From Dysidea avara (Eukaryota; Porifera; Demospongiae; Dictyoceratida; Dysideidae), in assembly GCF_963678975.1 (NCBI RefSeq), contig NC_089285.1, positions 4,636,694 through 4,700,693 of the forward strand: a stretch of 64,000 nt of DNA, read 5' to 3'. This document shows positions 37,301 to 48,190 of the stretch, piece after piece. Numbering within the stretch: the stretch's first letter is position 1; each line of letters begins with the position of its first letter. The notes beneath the pieces were generated by a model. It did no database searches and was not told where the DNA came from. It saw only the letters and a program-made list of their open reading frames with translations. Made by a program: the position numbers and the translations under genes.

Positions 37301-40300
37301 TAATAACACATGTGTATGAAGAAACAGTGACTTTGTAAATGTTAGTGAGTACACAACAAATCATAATGGGTAATGATGTGGATAGCATAACCCTGTATCA
37401 TGCAGATACTATTATTATGTGCCTTCCACACACATGTCCATTTTATTAACTTTGGTAATTCATGACGTCACACTGGTAAAAATATTAATGTAAAATTTGG
37501 TCAGTATTGAGCACTAACATAGCTTAGCAGATGTTTTTAGTCTAAAAAACATTTAGGTATGTCTATAAAAACAATCCAGTGGTAGCACTCGTGTTGGCTG
37601 GGGTGGTTGACCACTCAGCATGGTGAGAGATATCAGCCTTCACCGGCTTGGGTGATTAGTTGTACTGGCATGAGCGCTGTGGGCTATTAGCCTGCACTAG
37701 AGCAAACTGTTCTTTATTGCCCACAAAGAATGCTTTATTGCACGACAAAGAATGCTTTATTGTACTATTGAAGTACTCTTTGTGGGCAATAAAGCACTGT
37801 TTGCCGTCATAAAGTGTACTTTATGAAATTTAAAATACACTTTTCCTTTGATCTTGCCCATGCAAAGCTCTATAATTATATTATAATGTGTAAACCAGAG
37901 AAACAATGAAAGTACTATACACGGATGATAATTGTGACCGGATTTGCGAAAAGGTACCTTTTCCACACATTTGACATATCAGCAAACAAAATAATGTAAC
38001 ACTTGATTCCTTATACTGATTAACTTGCTCTTAGTATCACAATGTAGCCAGATACTGTAGCTACATTCATTGAAAATTTCAAGCAATTATACAACATGAT
38101 CAAAAAGTTATGAAGCTTTACAGTTCAAATAATGGGTCAAATTTTGTGTGTGAAAAAGGTACCTTTTCGCAAATCCGGTCACAATTACAGCTCAAATATT
38201 TCATAATCTTATACTGTGTTCACTCACATCCTGGCTGAAATTTGGAAAGAATGATCTGACTAGCTAGACTTAGAAATGCACTAAGATTAAGCATCATTTC
38301 AACAGATTTGTGACAACAGAGTCACTGTGTGTACTTTACTGATAAAATGCAGCTAGTCGTGGCAAACTTAATATTATTTTTAAATTGTAGAGATAGTGCA
38401 CACAACCAGTATATGGAACCGTTTCCAAACATAATGCAATGTAGTCAAATTTTATGTACTCCTCGCATCAGGGACTGTGACCAAACTGTTGGAAATCAGC
38501 ATGTAGTACCAACAATCGTATTGTAATGCTTAATGTTACTACTTTTACTTTATTAGGCATGCTCAGCAAATCAACTGGTCAAATACTAAGAGTGGCAGCA
38601 TGCTTCAATGTGTTGTTCAGGATCCGTGATTCAACTGAGCCATGGCCAGAAAACAATCCAGAAGACAAGATTATTCATGATGCTATAAAAGCCGCGTGTG
38701 ATTTTGTGGACATATGCTGTATTCACACAGCATTCATGGCTGGGAGGTCAACCTCATTATCAAAAACGCAGGAACTTAAAACAAGCGATGAGAATTTTTT
38801 CCTTGTATTTCCTGGCAGTGTATTAATTTTAAGTGATATCATAAATGCAAGAAGGTTTAAGAGTAGGGGGAAAAAGGATGAGGCTGTAACTGCTTTAACA
38901 GCACTGCAAAATGATGGCTTGGGAACACTGAGTGACTTACCATCATCCAAGCATTCTGCACACACTGTGAGTGTCATGTGTAGTAGTATTATTGTGTTGA
39001 TACAAAAATCACTTATTGCACTACAACAGAATAGTGTATGAATAATGATGTAGGAGCTCTCCTATTATTAACTATGATGAGAAATTGACCATTAAATTCA
39101 TGTCCTAGTTATTGTATGATATATAAGTTTGATTTGCACACTTATAGTGGTCTAACTCACAGAATGCGTGAATAGCAATCTCAGCAAAATTGCAACATCT
39201 TGAGAATTTAGGACCCGTGCATTATATAGACTCGCGTAGCCAGACTGCTTTTTTCTTTTGTGTGGGCATCGGGGAAAATCCCTGACACCCACATAAGAAA
39301 AAAGCTGTCTGGCTACATGAGACTATGCATTATATAGCTCCAGAAACATTAAATATATACAGCAGTGCATGGAGTTAATAGATGTTTATGTAAAAGTGTA
39401 CTTTAGGTCATGTACACTTTCTCGTCCTTTCCTGGGTCTGACTACATCAAAAAAATTTTGGTACTGCTCATGGTTGATTGCAAATAGAACTGTATACGTA
39501 AGTTGGTTACTTGCTAGAAAAGTCTAAAAATTTACATTTCATATCATAATTATGAACTTTCTAATTTCTATCGATGTAGCTAAACGCACCTTCTCACATT
39601 GTAATCAAGTTTATGTTGCATAAATTCAAATTTGCTCTCATTTTAATTGTTTATTATTATAGGATGTACAAATAACGCAGTATGCTTAACTACATATACT
39701 ACTATATAATGTAAATCATACATGTACAAATTATCTGATAGGCATATCAATTCACTAAGGCTAAGGTGCCAGATTCACCAGAAGGTAAAGAAAAGTTTGC
39801 TGCTGCCTTGATGAAGCACGGGGTTTCACTGGAGGAATATGTAGAGGCATTTCAAAAGCCAAACTTCGTACATGCACCGTAAGCAATTTATTATATAGAT
39901 GATTTGTGTTCCAAGTTGACAATACTACAAACAATACTTACCAATGATATTGTTATAATCGTGAAGTGTTCTCGATCAATGTTCTACCCATACTTGCCAA
40001 AGTAGTTATCCAATTGTTAGCAGCAAACACACCTTAGTTTACAGCATACAACACTAAAACTTAAACTGAGATTTCTGCTTATTGCCCAATAAACACCTTA
40101 GTATCTAATTACAGTTAAAAAGCTACATCATTGTCCTACTATCACTCTATCAATCATACGTATAGTATTACAAGTAAAGCTACAGATGCTAAGCATTTAT
40201 CCAGTCATATAATTTGTATACAGTAGACAATTTTACTGTCAATCATAATTGTAAAAATAAAGATTTATAATTTATTACTTTGATACATATGTTTTCAGGC

Positions 40301-40389
40301 CATCAAAGAAGAAGAGGGCAATTATAGAGCCTGGTGAACAGAGCAAAACCAAAAAGTCCAAGGAGGTTGCAGAGTCAGATGAGGACTGA
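31346..40389 (+). CDS. DUF3987-like P-loop ATPase gene, eight exons, open throughout
   Basis: Exons 31346-31483, 31776-32013, 32789-32998, 35105-35311, 37057-37215, 38557-38966, 39742-39878 and 40299-40389 join with matching phase at every junction. They give 529 codons from an ATG to TGA, with GT/AG borders. A Walker A-like TGSRKST is at about residues 100-106, after EPVLVWITMSMS. A Walker B-like LLGIFDELSSFL is near 151-162. LTVGGFNQPPIARSL (about 209-223) and GLSQRFMWFFPKP (about 233-245) resemble the sensor and arginine-finger region of DUF3987 proteins, followed by a helical C-terminal half. The last exon encodes a basic PSKKKR motif, a likely nuclear signal. DUF3987 proteins are best known from phages and mobile elements; the activity here is not known. 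The gene sits head-to-head with the transposase inside the giant element. The family call rests on motif recognition. Confidence 0.75.
32697..32752 (+). repeat. Short tandem repeat of TAGCTATAGCTATATGC
   Basis: Three copies of a ~19-bp unit lie just upstream of exon 3 of the DUF3987-like gene. Confidence 0.85.
33020..35100. other. Intron sequence of the DUF3987-like gene
   Basis: It holds two copies of the dispersed repeat seen at 2840-2990 (33345-33460 and 34890-35030). Open frames of 60-80 codons near 33.7 kb have no family signature. Confidence 0.45.
36000..36600. repeat. Dispersed repeats in an intron
   Basis: A copy of the TCACTTCGGTCCGAGAGGTG module (36000-36150) is followed by half of a palindromic MITE (36470-36600, CACAGTAGGGATAT through CAGCTTGTTTCAG). 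Confidence 0.6.
37699..37800. repeat. Hairpin with CTTTATTGCCCACAAAGA arms
   Basis: TTTATTGCCCACAAAGAATG is mirrored by TTTGTGGGCAATAAA. A tandem copy of AAGAATGCTTTATTG lies between the arms. Confidence 0.65.
37933..38187. mobile_element. MITE with TGTGACCGGATTTGCGAAAA ends
   Basis: The ends TGTGACCGGATTTGCGAAAA and complement are perfect and continue through GGTACCTTTT. It is 255 bp and non-coding. A relative is at 28945-29192. Confidence 0.8.
39227..39325. mobile_element. 99-bp MITE with 9-bp target duplication
   Basis: Ends TAGACTCGCGTAGCCAGAC and, as complement, TAGTCTCATGTAGCCAGAC. TGCATTATA is repeated directly at 39218-39226 and 39326-39334. It belongs to the same family as 5442-5889. 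Confidence 0.85.
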
Positions 40390-40696
40390 ATGAGTACAAG
40401 CATGCACTAACACTGCCGTATATCGCACTACCATAATAATAATGGATAAGTAACAGTAATGCATGCAGCACTAGCAAACTTGATCACTTTTTGTCACTAT
40501 TTGCACTGTATTACAATATTTAATTGTCACATACAAATAAGTCTTAATTTTCCTTAATGGCTTAAACGCATAGTTGCTTTCACAAAAACTATAAACAAGT
40601 CAGTTAGACATCTTCTTTATGGTGTAAGTCACGTTATCATTTCATCACCTCATTGAGTACACTTCTTGCATCTATCTTCAATCAACCTGCACGCGT

Positions 40697-40702
40697 AATA
40701 AA
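40697..40702 (+). terminator. Candidate polyadenylation signal
   Basis: AATAAA lies about 300 bp after the stop codon of the DUF3987-like gene. It is plausible, but such hexamers are common in AT-rich DNA. Confidence 0.35.
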
Positions 40703-40849
40703 CATTAATGACGTGCAATTTTATAACAAATAGAAAAGTAAACATACTATGTATCACACACAAATAGTATACTAGTCAATACAAATACACTCATAATACA
40801 GTAATATTGTATATTAGGAATCATGGAGGTTTGCATTTTCTTACAAAAA

Positions 40850-42240
40850 ATTTTTGGACATCAGGACATTGGGATTTGATGGCAGCTACTTATGGACCTT
40901 GGGATAGCTTATGGATAAAACCTCAGTTGTATATTTGGACCTCTGGACTTAAAGGATAACACCTCAGTTGTATAGTTAAACCTTAGGACCTCTGGATAAC
41001 TAAGGAATAGTACTTCAATTGTACAATTAAACCTTTGAACCTCTGGACCTTGGGATTTAATGGCAGCTATCTCTGGACCTTGGTATATCTTTGGGATAAT
41101 ATATTAGTGAACCTTTGGACCTCTGGACCTTGGGATAACTAAGGAATAGTACCTCAGTTGTATACATAGTTAAACCTTTGAACCTCTGGACCTTGGGATT
41201 TAATGGCAGCTACCTCTGGACCTTGGGATAACTTTGGGATAATATATTAGTGAACCTTAGGACCTCTGGACCACTAAGGAATAGTACTTCAGTTGTATAG
41301 TTAAACCTTTGAACCTCTGGACCTTGGGATTTAATGGCAGCTACCTCTGGACCTTGGAATAACTTTAGGATAACATATTAGTGAACCATTGGACCTCTGG
41401 ACCTTGGAATAACTAAGGAATAGTACCTCAGTTGTATAATTAAACCTTTGAACCTCTGGACCTTGGGATTTAATGGCAGCTATCTCTGGACCTTGGTATA
41501 TCTTTGGGATAATATATTAGTGAACCTTTGGACCTCTGGACCTTGGGATAACTAAGGAATAGTACCTCAGTTGTATACGTAGTTAAACCTTTGAACCTCT
41601 GGACCTTGGGATTTAATGGCAGCTACCTCTGGACCTTGGGATAACTTTGGGATAATATATTAGTGAACCTTAGGACCTCTGGACCACTAAGGAATAGTAC
41701 CTCAGTTATATAGTTAAACCTTTGAACCACTGGACCTTGCGATAACTTACGGATAACACTTCTGTTGTATAGTTAAACATTTGGACCTGTGGACCTTGGG
41801 ATAACTAAGGGATAACTACCTCAGTCCTATAGTTGAACCATTGGACCTGTGGACCTTGGGATAACTAAGGGATAGTACCTCAGTCCTATAGTTGAACCAT
41901 TGGACCTATGGACCTTGGGATAACTAAGGGATAACTACCTCAGTCCTATAGTTGAACCATTAGACTTGTGGACCTTGGGATAACTAAGGGATAGTACCTC
42001 AGTCCTATAGTTGAACCATTGGACCTGTGGACCTTGGGATAACTACCTCAGTCCTATAGTTGAACCATTGAACCTTGGGATAACTAAGGGATAACTACCT
42101 CAGTCTGTGTACTTGAACCATTGGACTTCTGGATAACCTTGAAACCTGAAGATTTAATGACAGCAACCTCTGGAGGACCTTGGGATAAGGTAGGGATAAT
42201 CACACAGTCCTATAGTTGAACTTTTGGACCTTTGTATAAC
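40850..42240 (-). repeat. Right subterminal tandem array, inverted relative to the left array
   Basis: Tandem units built from GAACCTCTGGACCTTGGGAT, AACTAAGGAATAGTACCTCA and GTTGTATAGTTAAACCTTTG. These are the complement of blocks in 18608-20360. Local higher-order structure is visible: a ~390-bp block at 41060-41300 recurs at 41480-41720. Confidence 0.85.
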
Positions 42241-42289
42241 TAAAGGACTTTTATTGGCAAACCTGGACATGTATGATAGGTAGGGGGTC

Positions 42290-42435
42290 TGGAGGCATGC
42301 CCCTAGATTCCTTCTAAGATCACTCACTGACTGCTCTATTAGAACAAATGACTTCTATCAATCTTTTTCCAAACTAATATATCAGAAAATTGATAGGTGG
42401 GCTCCATAAATTGATAGCTGGTTGTTATGTCTATG
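42290..42435 (+). repeat. Dispersed repeat shared with 590-800
   Basis: GGGGTCTGG.GGCATGCCCC, GACTGCTCTATTAGA and GTTGTTATGTCTAT occur in the same order in both places. Confidence 0.55.
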
Positions 42436-42468
42436 GGGATCACAAAGGTTTGGTCTCTTGCAAAAGTA

Positions 42469-42834
42469 TCAGTTAAAATCCAGCCTAACTTGTCCTTCAC
42501 TACAGCTTGGCATTATTACAAACTTGGGAACTGCATGGACTACTTGTTCAGTATTATAATAATTAACCACCCATCTCCACAATGTCCAGGTCTTATGACT
42601 GGTGGCTATATATTTTTGTGATGCTTGAGAATATGATAGCATACATAGTTCGTTATACTTCCATACCTCTGCAAGTATTTTCTTGTAGTCTACATGTCCA
42701 TTTTCAGTTGAATGCACACGCTCTACTACGTCATAAAAATTCTCAACTGTTGCAACTAAACGATGGTGGCCTAAGACAGTTTTGTCATTCTCATTCTGTA
42801 AATTATTACAGAATTTTGTGAAGGGCAGGCACAA
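42469..42834 (-). pseudogene. Fragment resembling the integrase zinc-binding region of KRBA2-like/Ty3-type proteins
   Basis: A 121-codon frame contains ENFYDVVERVHSTENGHVDY followed by KKILAEVWKYN. This resembles the H-x-x-x-x-H segment that precedes the integrase core in domesticated Ty3-type integrases. The paired cysteines and the catalytic core are missing, so at best it is an exon or fragment. It lies near the right end of the giant element. Assignment is tentative. Confidence 0.35.
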
Positions 42835-43316
42835 ACAAAGCAGGTTTAGTTTCTTACCCTTTGCTAGGCAGGCAAATATAGAACTTCTTCCTGAACTTCA
42901 CTGCATGAGCTCTGGGTAGTTTAACAAAACAAACCGGCTTCTTTGTTTCAGTCAGCAATGAAAGGGCTAATTAGACATATCATCACTTCTTTCCACTCCA
43001 TTCAAAACGTCTGTTATCTTCTGCACCTTCTCCTCCATTAATCTACTGTTTTGCTTTTGGAGATGTGATTGGGATCAAGTTATTTTCCTCTACAGAAGCT
43101 CTCTGTGCGTGACCCTTTCCGACATATCTCTAAACTCAGAATAGCATAGATTATATAATCTATGATATTAATGGTGATTCGAATCTCACACCTCGCATAC
43201 ACTGCCACGAGGAAATCTTGTGATCCAACACTTGGAACAACAGTAGGTCAGCAACTGATACAACTGTAATGTGTCGCATCTCGCGTTGCCCCTTGCCATA
43301 TGTCAGTACGACACTT

Positions 43317-44042
43317 GCACGATTTATAAATTATTGTGCCTTTTATGAATTCACAAAATGTGCAGCGCGATTTATAATCTGCACAAATTTACAGATTGCG
43401 CCTAACACTTTCATTTCATATCCGCGTTGCATCCGTGATATTTTAGCTGGGAGTGTAGTTTCTACTGGAGTCTAATGGAGAATGATGAGTTGAATGTATA
43501 AGAGTAGCTCTAGCTTTGCGAGACATAAGTATGTTGTTTTTCCATTAAAAATACTACAGTCTAAGATGGCAAAAACCTGGAATAAAGATTAGAAGTTGGG
43601 TTTTTTTTTTGATAATGTGCGATAAATAGAGTCAGCACAAAGGACATGTTATTGCATTCAATCTAGCATTCAGCATTGTTTCAATTAGCCTGCATGCTTT
43701 TACATTGCCTGTCCTAATGGCAGACTGCCAATTTACAGTACATTAAACAAATCTATGGAAGTTTCTAATTAGTGCACGCAGCAAAATAAACCTGCTTTCA
43801 GGCATCATTCCTGAGTTTTGCCACCTTAGAATGCCATATTTTAAACAATAAAACAACATACTTGTGTCTCATAAAGCTAGAGCTACTCTTATAGGCTTAA
43901 CTTACCATTCTCCCATAGACTCCTGTACAAACTATACCCCCAGTTAAAATATCACGGATGCGACGTCGAAAGTATAGCATTCATAAAATGGATGGTATAT
44001 GGCACTTATGTGGCTTTGTGAAGTTTTGGATAAAGCTCATTG
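43317..44042 (-). repeat. Right terminal inverted repeat of the giant element, split by an insertion
   Basis: The outer part (43969-44042) and inner part (43317-43407) together match the complement of 14749-14927. An unrelated palindromic element separates them at GCTATACTTT / TGTTAGGCGC (complement orientation). Confidence 0.7.
43408..43968. mobile_element. Palindromic element nested in the right inverted repeat
   Basis: The arms share GCATCCGTGATATTTTA.CTG and continue through TAAGAGTAGCTCTAGCTTT and GTATGTTGTTTT, around a ~270-bp centre. The left-end copy of the repeat lacks it, so it arrived after the giant element. Confidence 0.7.
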
Positions 44043-44100
44043 GGTTCTTTTGAACCGATTGCTACAAAGTGCAAGTGTATCTATGTGTGTACTGTAAGCA

Positions 44101-44211
<111 letters not shown>

Positions 44212-45179
44212 CATATAACTTATCATGTTGTACAAGGGTCTAGCTAGTGTATCAGGTGACTGTACTGTTAGATTATGGGATACCAGTACTGAGACTCCTC
44301 ATCATGTTTGTAAAGGTGTGTATAATATAGTGTGTACTGTGTACATGTGTTGAAGATACAGATCACATGGTAGACACTGTGTATAACAAGGATACAATCA
44401 TATAATAGTCTCCATAGCTGTATAATACAAATCATTAATGTACACTAGTATATACAAACAGTTCAGTTATCACATGTCTCTTATGAGTCCTCAGTGTCCT
44501 GCCAAGTCTCTGAACTGTCTTGACAACTTGTCCAGTAATCACAGGATGTAATCTAGTTGTGGAGGAGATGATGTCTAATGTAGAATGAGTTGACTGTGTC
44601 TGAGCTCATCCATAAGTAAACAGGAGAGTTCTACAGTCTTGTTCCATCATGGTATTCTGTGTATCAGGGGGTACATTCTTTTGATGTGGACTTAGCATTT
44701 GGCAGTGTCTATACTCAGTAGTACAGTTGACAGCCTTTTCATTTCTATAACCATCCAAGGTTCTGTCTATTGTGCACCTAGCTTCGTCATTGCTAGAAGG
44801 ACTTGTTGTCCAGGGGCTAGCTAGGTATACTCTTTAATTATGAGTGTTTCTGTTGATCTGACATGTGGCATGTAATACCTCATTTTACTAGAAGGAGTTT
44901 CTCCTCACTGTAGTCAGACTGATAGATCAGTACTGGTTAGGTAGCCACTGACAGTTATGTGTAAAAGGAGCTCATAAGGAGGACAGTTCAGTAGTGACAT
45001 GTTTGGTATGTAGTTACATGAGCAGTAGGAGCTGTGAGTGTTCCTCCTGTTCCACAATCAATAACTGACTATTGTTGAGTAGTGGAAGACTTGACTTTGT
45101 GACAAAAGATGTACTAGTATAGTCAGCTACAATCATCATTGTCTGTATTGGTTGAAGGGACTTAACCACTCTGTGCAAC

Positions 45180-46010
45180 AGTTTGTTGTATTGACTACCA
45201 AAAGCATGTGATACCTCTAAAATGCCACTAAAGCATTAGGCCATTTGGACAGGGAATCAGCTTATTGGTTTGGTCTGCCAGTAAGATGAACAATATTTGG
45301 AAGTTATATACATGAAGTTCTAAGGGCAGACATTGTGATCAAGCCCTGCTAGACTTTGATGACCCAAGTGTTTGTAATGTGCGTAATACCTAATTTTCAC
45401 AGTGGCCCATATCATTGCCAGACACTGTTTTGTAGCTTAGGTTGTTGACAGGACAGCCCCAAGTCCCACATCTGAGGCATCTGTAGGTAATGTAAATGTG
45501 TCACCACAAGCAATTACAAAAGTGATTACTTTAGACCATTAATCTGTCATGTTCAACTGCCCACTTGTGGACTACACTAGTGGCCATGCCAGCAAATCTA
45601 GGACAAATATACTGGTAGAATTAGCTAGACCAATAAAATGACCTGAGCATTTATAAAGTACACTGGAATTGCCTTCTGGTATTCACCATTGTTAAGAGTA
45701 CTTGAATTCCAGGTGTGAGATAGTATTCTTTTCAGGTAAAACTGGCCGCAGAGGTTGGTACTTAAATCCAATTTGCCAAGAACATGAGAGAGATCATTAG
45801 CATGTGAGGCTGAAAAACTACAATTGTTGACATACTCTAATTATCAACATAGACCTTGTGATCTCTTGACACTTCGTCTCATCTCCTATGGCACTCCATA
45901 ATCTTTACCAAGTGCCAGGGTTGAATGCCATCTTCTCAGTGGAGTCCTTGTGCTTATAAGAACTGCTGAAATATAAGCACTGTGGTTCACAATTAATTCC
46001 TACAATGGTC
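45180..46010 (-). pseudogene. Ty3-type retrotransposon pol remnant, copy 1
   Basis: On the minus strand, short blocks such as LPTDASDVGLGAVLS (RNase H) and, further on, HLTGRPNQ*ADSLSKWP (end of RNase H) can be read with several stops and shifts. It lies in a notchless intron and is shared with copy 2 (55835-56470), which keeps the VVEYASRATQS segment deleted here. An old, inactive fragment. Confidence 0.65.
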
Positions 46011-46301
46011 ACATCAAAAGTATCATTTTAGGTGTTCATATTGTTGTTGAAATGTGCTTGTATAGCTAACACAATTGAGTGGTACCTTATTGTAGTGTAC
46101 ATACTAAAAGGTTGATGTAGTATCTTATCTTTCTCTCTTGCTCTACATACATGTAGCTCACTGCCATTGGATCCTCAGTATTGCCTGGTCACCAGATGGG
46201 AAGAAGATTGCATCAGGTTGTAAAGCTGGCAAGGTGAGTGAAATGTATGGAGTTGTCCACCTCATTTCCCTCTACCACCCTTAATAATACTCTTACTACT
46301 A

Positions 46302-47012
46302 CAGTGGAACCTGTCTAAAGTGGTCACCTTCGGGCCAGAGATATTTGGTCTTTATAGAGAGGTGGCTGCCTAACTCACTATCATATCTCTATAAAGCAGC
46401 CATAGGTCACAAACCAAGGTTGACCTTTATACAAAGATTCCTGGGATTGTAGCTATCCTCACACATGCCTACTCTTCAATCCATTACTTACATAACAGGC
46501 ATAAACAAAGTAGCAGAAACCAGAAAGGATGACCAACAAGAGCGAGAAACCACTATATGGAGACATTATCACTAGGCTGCCTTGCTACAAAGCCAGTGAA
46601 GGAAAGGCTATGGTTTTTATACTGGAAAGACAGTTACCTGGTAACTACACAACTGTAAATTCCGAGATAAATTCAAAAAATTAGCATATTGTGGGGTGAG
46701 CTTTAATTGGAATCATGTGAAGAGACAAAAGCCATGGAGTGGCTATAAGCTTATCTATACAGAACACAACTGTGAGTATAAAATGTTATAGAGGTATAAA
46801 GTAGTGTAACTGGTTTACTCACCATTATGGCTGTTGCTGGCTGCTTTGTGAGAGGCTTTTGTGTAATGAAGTGCTGTTTTACGTGTTATAGAGGTGACCG
46901 CTTAATGCAAACTATTTCTGTACAAACTGTTTAGGAAGGTTAGGACCATAGTCACGTGGTCATTTTGCTGAGGTGACCGCCCAACTCAGGTGATCGTTGA
47001 GAGGTTCCACTA
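46302..47012. mobile_element. Mariner/pogo-like non-autonomous element, copy 1
   Basis: The ends CAGTGGAACCTGTC and, as complement, AGTGGAACCTCTC are flanked by TA. The inside repeats AGGTGACCGC/GGTCACC. The same element is in copy 2 (56781-60246), so it predates the duplication. Confidence 0.65.
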
Positions 47013-48190
47013 TACTACACAGTTATACACAGTATGTTAATACCCTACTACACAGTGTGAGACATATCCAATCCTTATGTGAAAATTTCCCTTCTACACA
47101 CCATGATACAATTGTTATAATACAATTTACAGGTGTGTATATGGGACTCAGTAAATGGTAAACAATTGGGGAAATCCCTAACTGGCCACAGACAGTGGAT
47201 AACATGGTTGTCATGGAGACCAATGCATCAGTAAGCAAAATTAATAAGCTCATATGCAGACCATGTGTAGATGTTCTGCATATAGTTGTGAGACTGAATT
47301 GTATGGGATTTGTAAATGCGAAGTCAAACTGTTGGTGTAGTGTAGTGCGTGCATGTGTGTGTGTGTGTGTTGTACTAGTGTATGCATGTGGAGTGTGTGC
47401 GTGTGTTTGTGTGTGTTTACGCATGTGTAGTGTTTGTGTGCGTTTGCATGTGTGTGTGTGTAGTATGTGTGCATGTGTATGTTTTTGCGTGGGTGTGGGT
47501 GTGTGGTATTATCCATTATCCATACCCACAATACAGAGTTGACATATTTCCCCTTCCATAGGGAATATTATGTAGGACACTATCAGGACATGGTCACTGG
47601 GTTAGTGGTGTACATGTAGTAGTAACTGGATCATGTGAGTCAGGTGAACACACTATGTCTCAACACTGACTATGTGTTAAGGACTGGACCATATGAACCA
47701 GCTAATGACAGACTGTCTAAACCAGAAGGTATTGTGTAGTAGTTCAATATATGACCTCTCATGTACATCTGTGTTTATGGTGAAATATCTTGAAGCTATT
47801 TTGGCTTGTCATGATGTTAACAGTACTAACATTTATTGTATGTGTCAATGAATGCAGAAGACTTCCTTGATTGATATGTAATGATGTTATTTAGCATTAC
47901 ATAATGTGTTGTTAATTTGGATCTCTACACAGGTGACCTCCACCAGTTGTCATTAACTAGGTATGATATGAGCACCAGTAATAAGTACAGATGGTACAGT
48001 GGTTATTACCATATTAGGAAGTGATCAGTGAAGAACTACTTGTGTCGGGATCTGATGACTTTACACTGTTCCTATGGCAACCATCCACCGGCAAGAAACC
48101 ATTGGCTAGAATGACAGGTAGGTACAGTGAAATACAATATTGTTTAAACAGCACTTACTGGAGAAAAAGATGTAGTTGACCTTATTATAT

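Larger units (their letters stand above)
14749..44042. mobile_element. Apparent 29.3-kb KDZ-type DNA transposon inside a notchless intron
   Basis: The left end CAATGGGCCTTATCCAAAAC and the complement of the right end CAATGAGCTTTATCCAAAAC match. The match continues for about 180 bp through GCGCAATCTGTRAATTTG and GTGAATTCATAAAA. Between the ends lie a KDZ transposase gene (minus), a DUF3987-like gene (plus) and two oppositely oriented subterminal arrays. The element fills the intron between the notchless exons ending at 14641 and starting at 44237, leaving about 300 bp of original intron. Later insertions have enlarged it (17.2, 27.2, 39.2, 43.4 kb). No convincing target-site duplication was found, so the exact borders are provisional. 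The alternative is two separate small repeats of one family with an unrelated region between them. Confidence 0.65.
44237..48117 (+). pseudogene. NLE1: Notchless homologue (NLE1-like), WD40 exons, duplicate copy 1
   Basis: Exons 44237-44315 (SGDCTVRLWDTSTETPHHVC), 46157-46233 (WILSIAWSPDGKKIASGCKA), 47133-47230 (VCIWDSVNGKQLGKSLTGHR), 47562-47600 (GILCRTLSGHGHW), 47644-47728 (LNTDYVLRTGPYEPANDRLS), 47933-47984 and 48029-48117 (LLVSGSDDFTLFLWQPSTGK) match successive WD40 blades of animal notchless. The introns 47601-47643 and 47985-48028 are only 43-44 nt. The exon for the GHTQSVTCLRW...TIKVW blade is missing, lost with about 1.45 kb present in copy 2, and the VASSSKD segment is also absent. 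The join to exon 14596-14641 across the giant element is out of phase as read. The last blades were not found in the window. This copy is unlikely to make a normal protein. Confidence 0.85.

Noticed and set aside
38723-38977. 84-codon minus-strand frame
   Set aside because: It is the complement of exon 6 of the DUF3987-like gene, which has matching splice phases.
47023-47542. Frames of 93-133 codons on both strands over 47.0-47.5 kb and their twins at 61.9-62.3 kb
   Set aside because: They run through GT/CA-rich intron sequence and over the true notchless exons in other frames; the H/T-rich and C/V-rich composition comes from the dinucleotide repeats.
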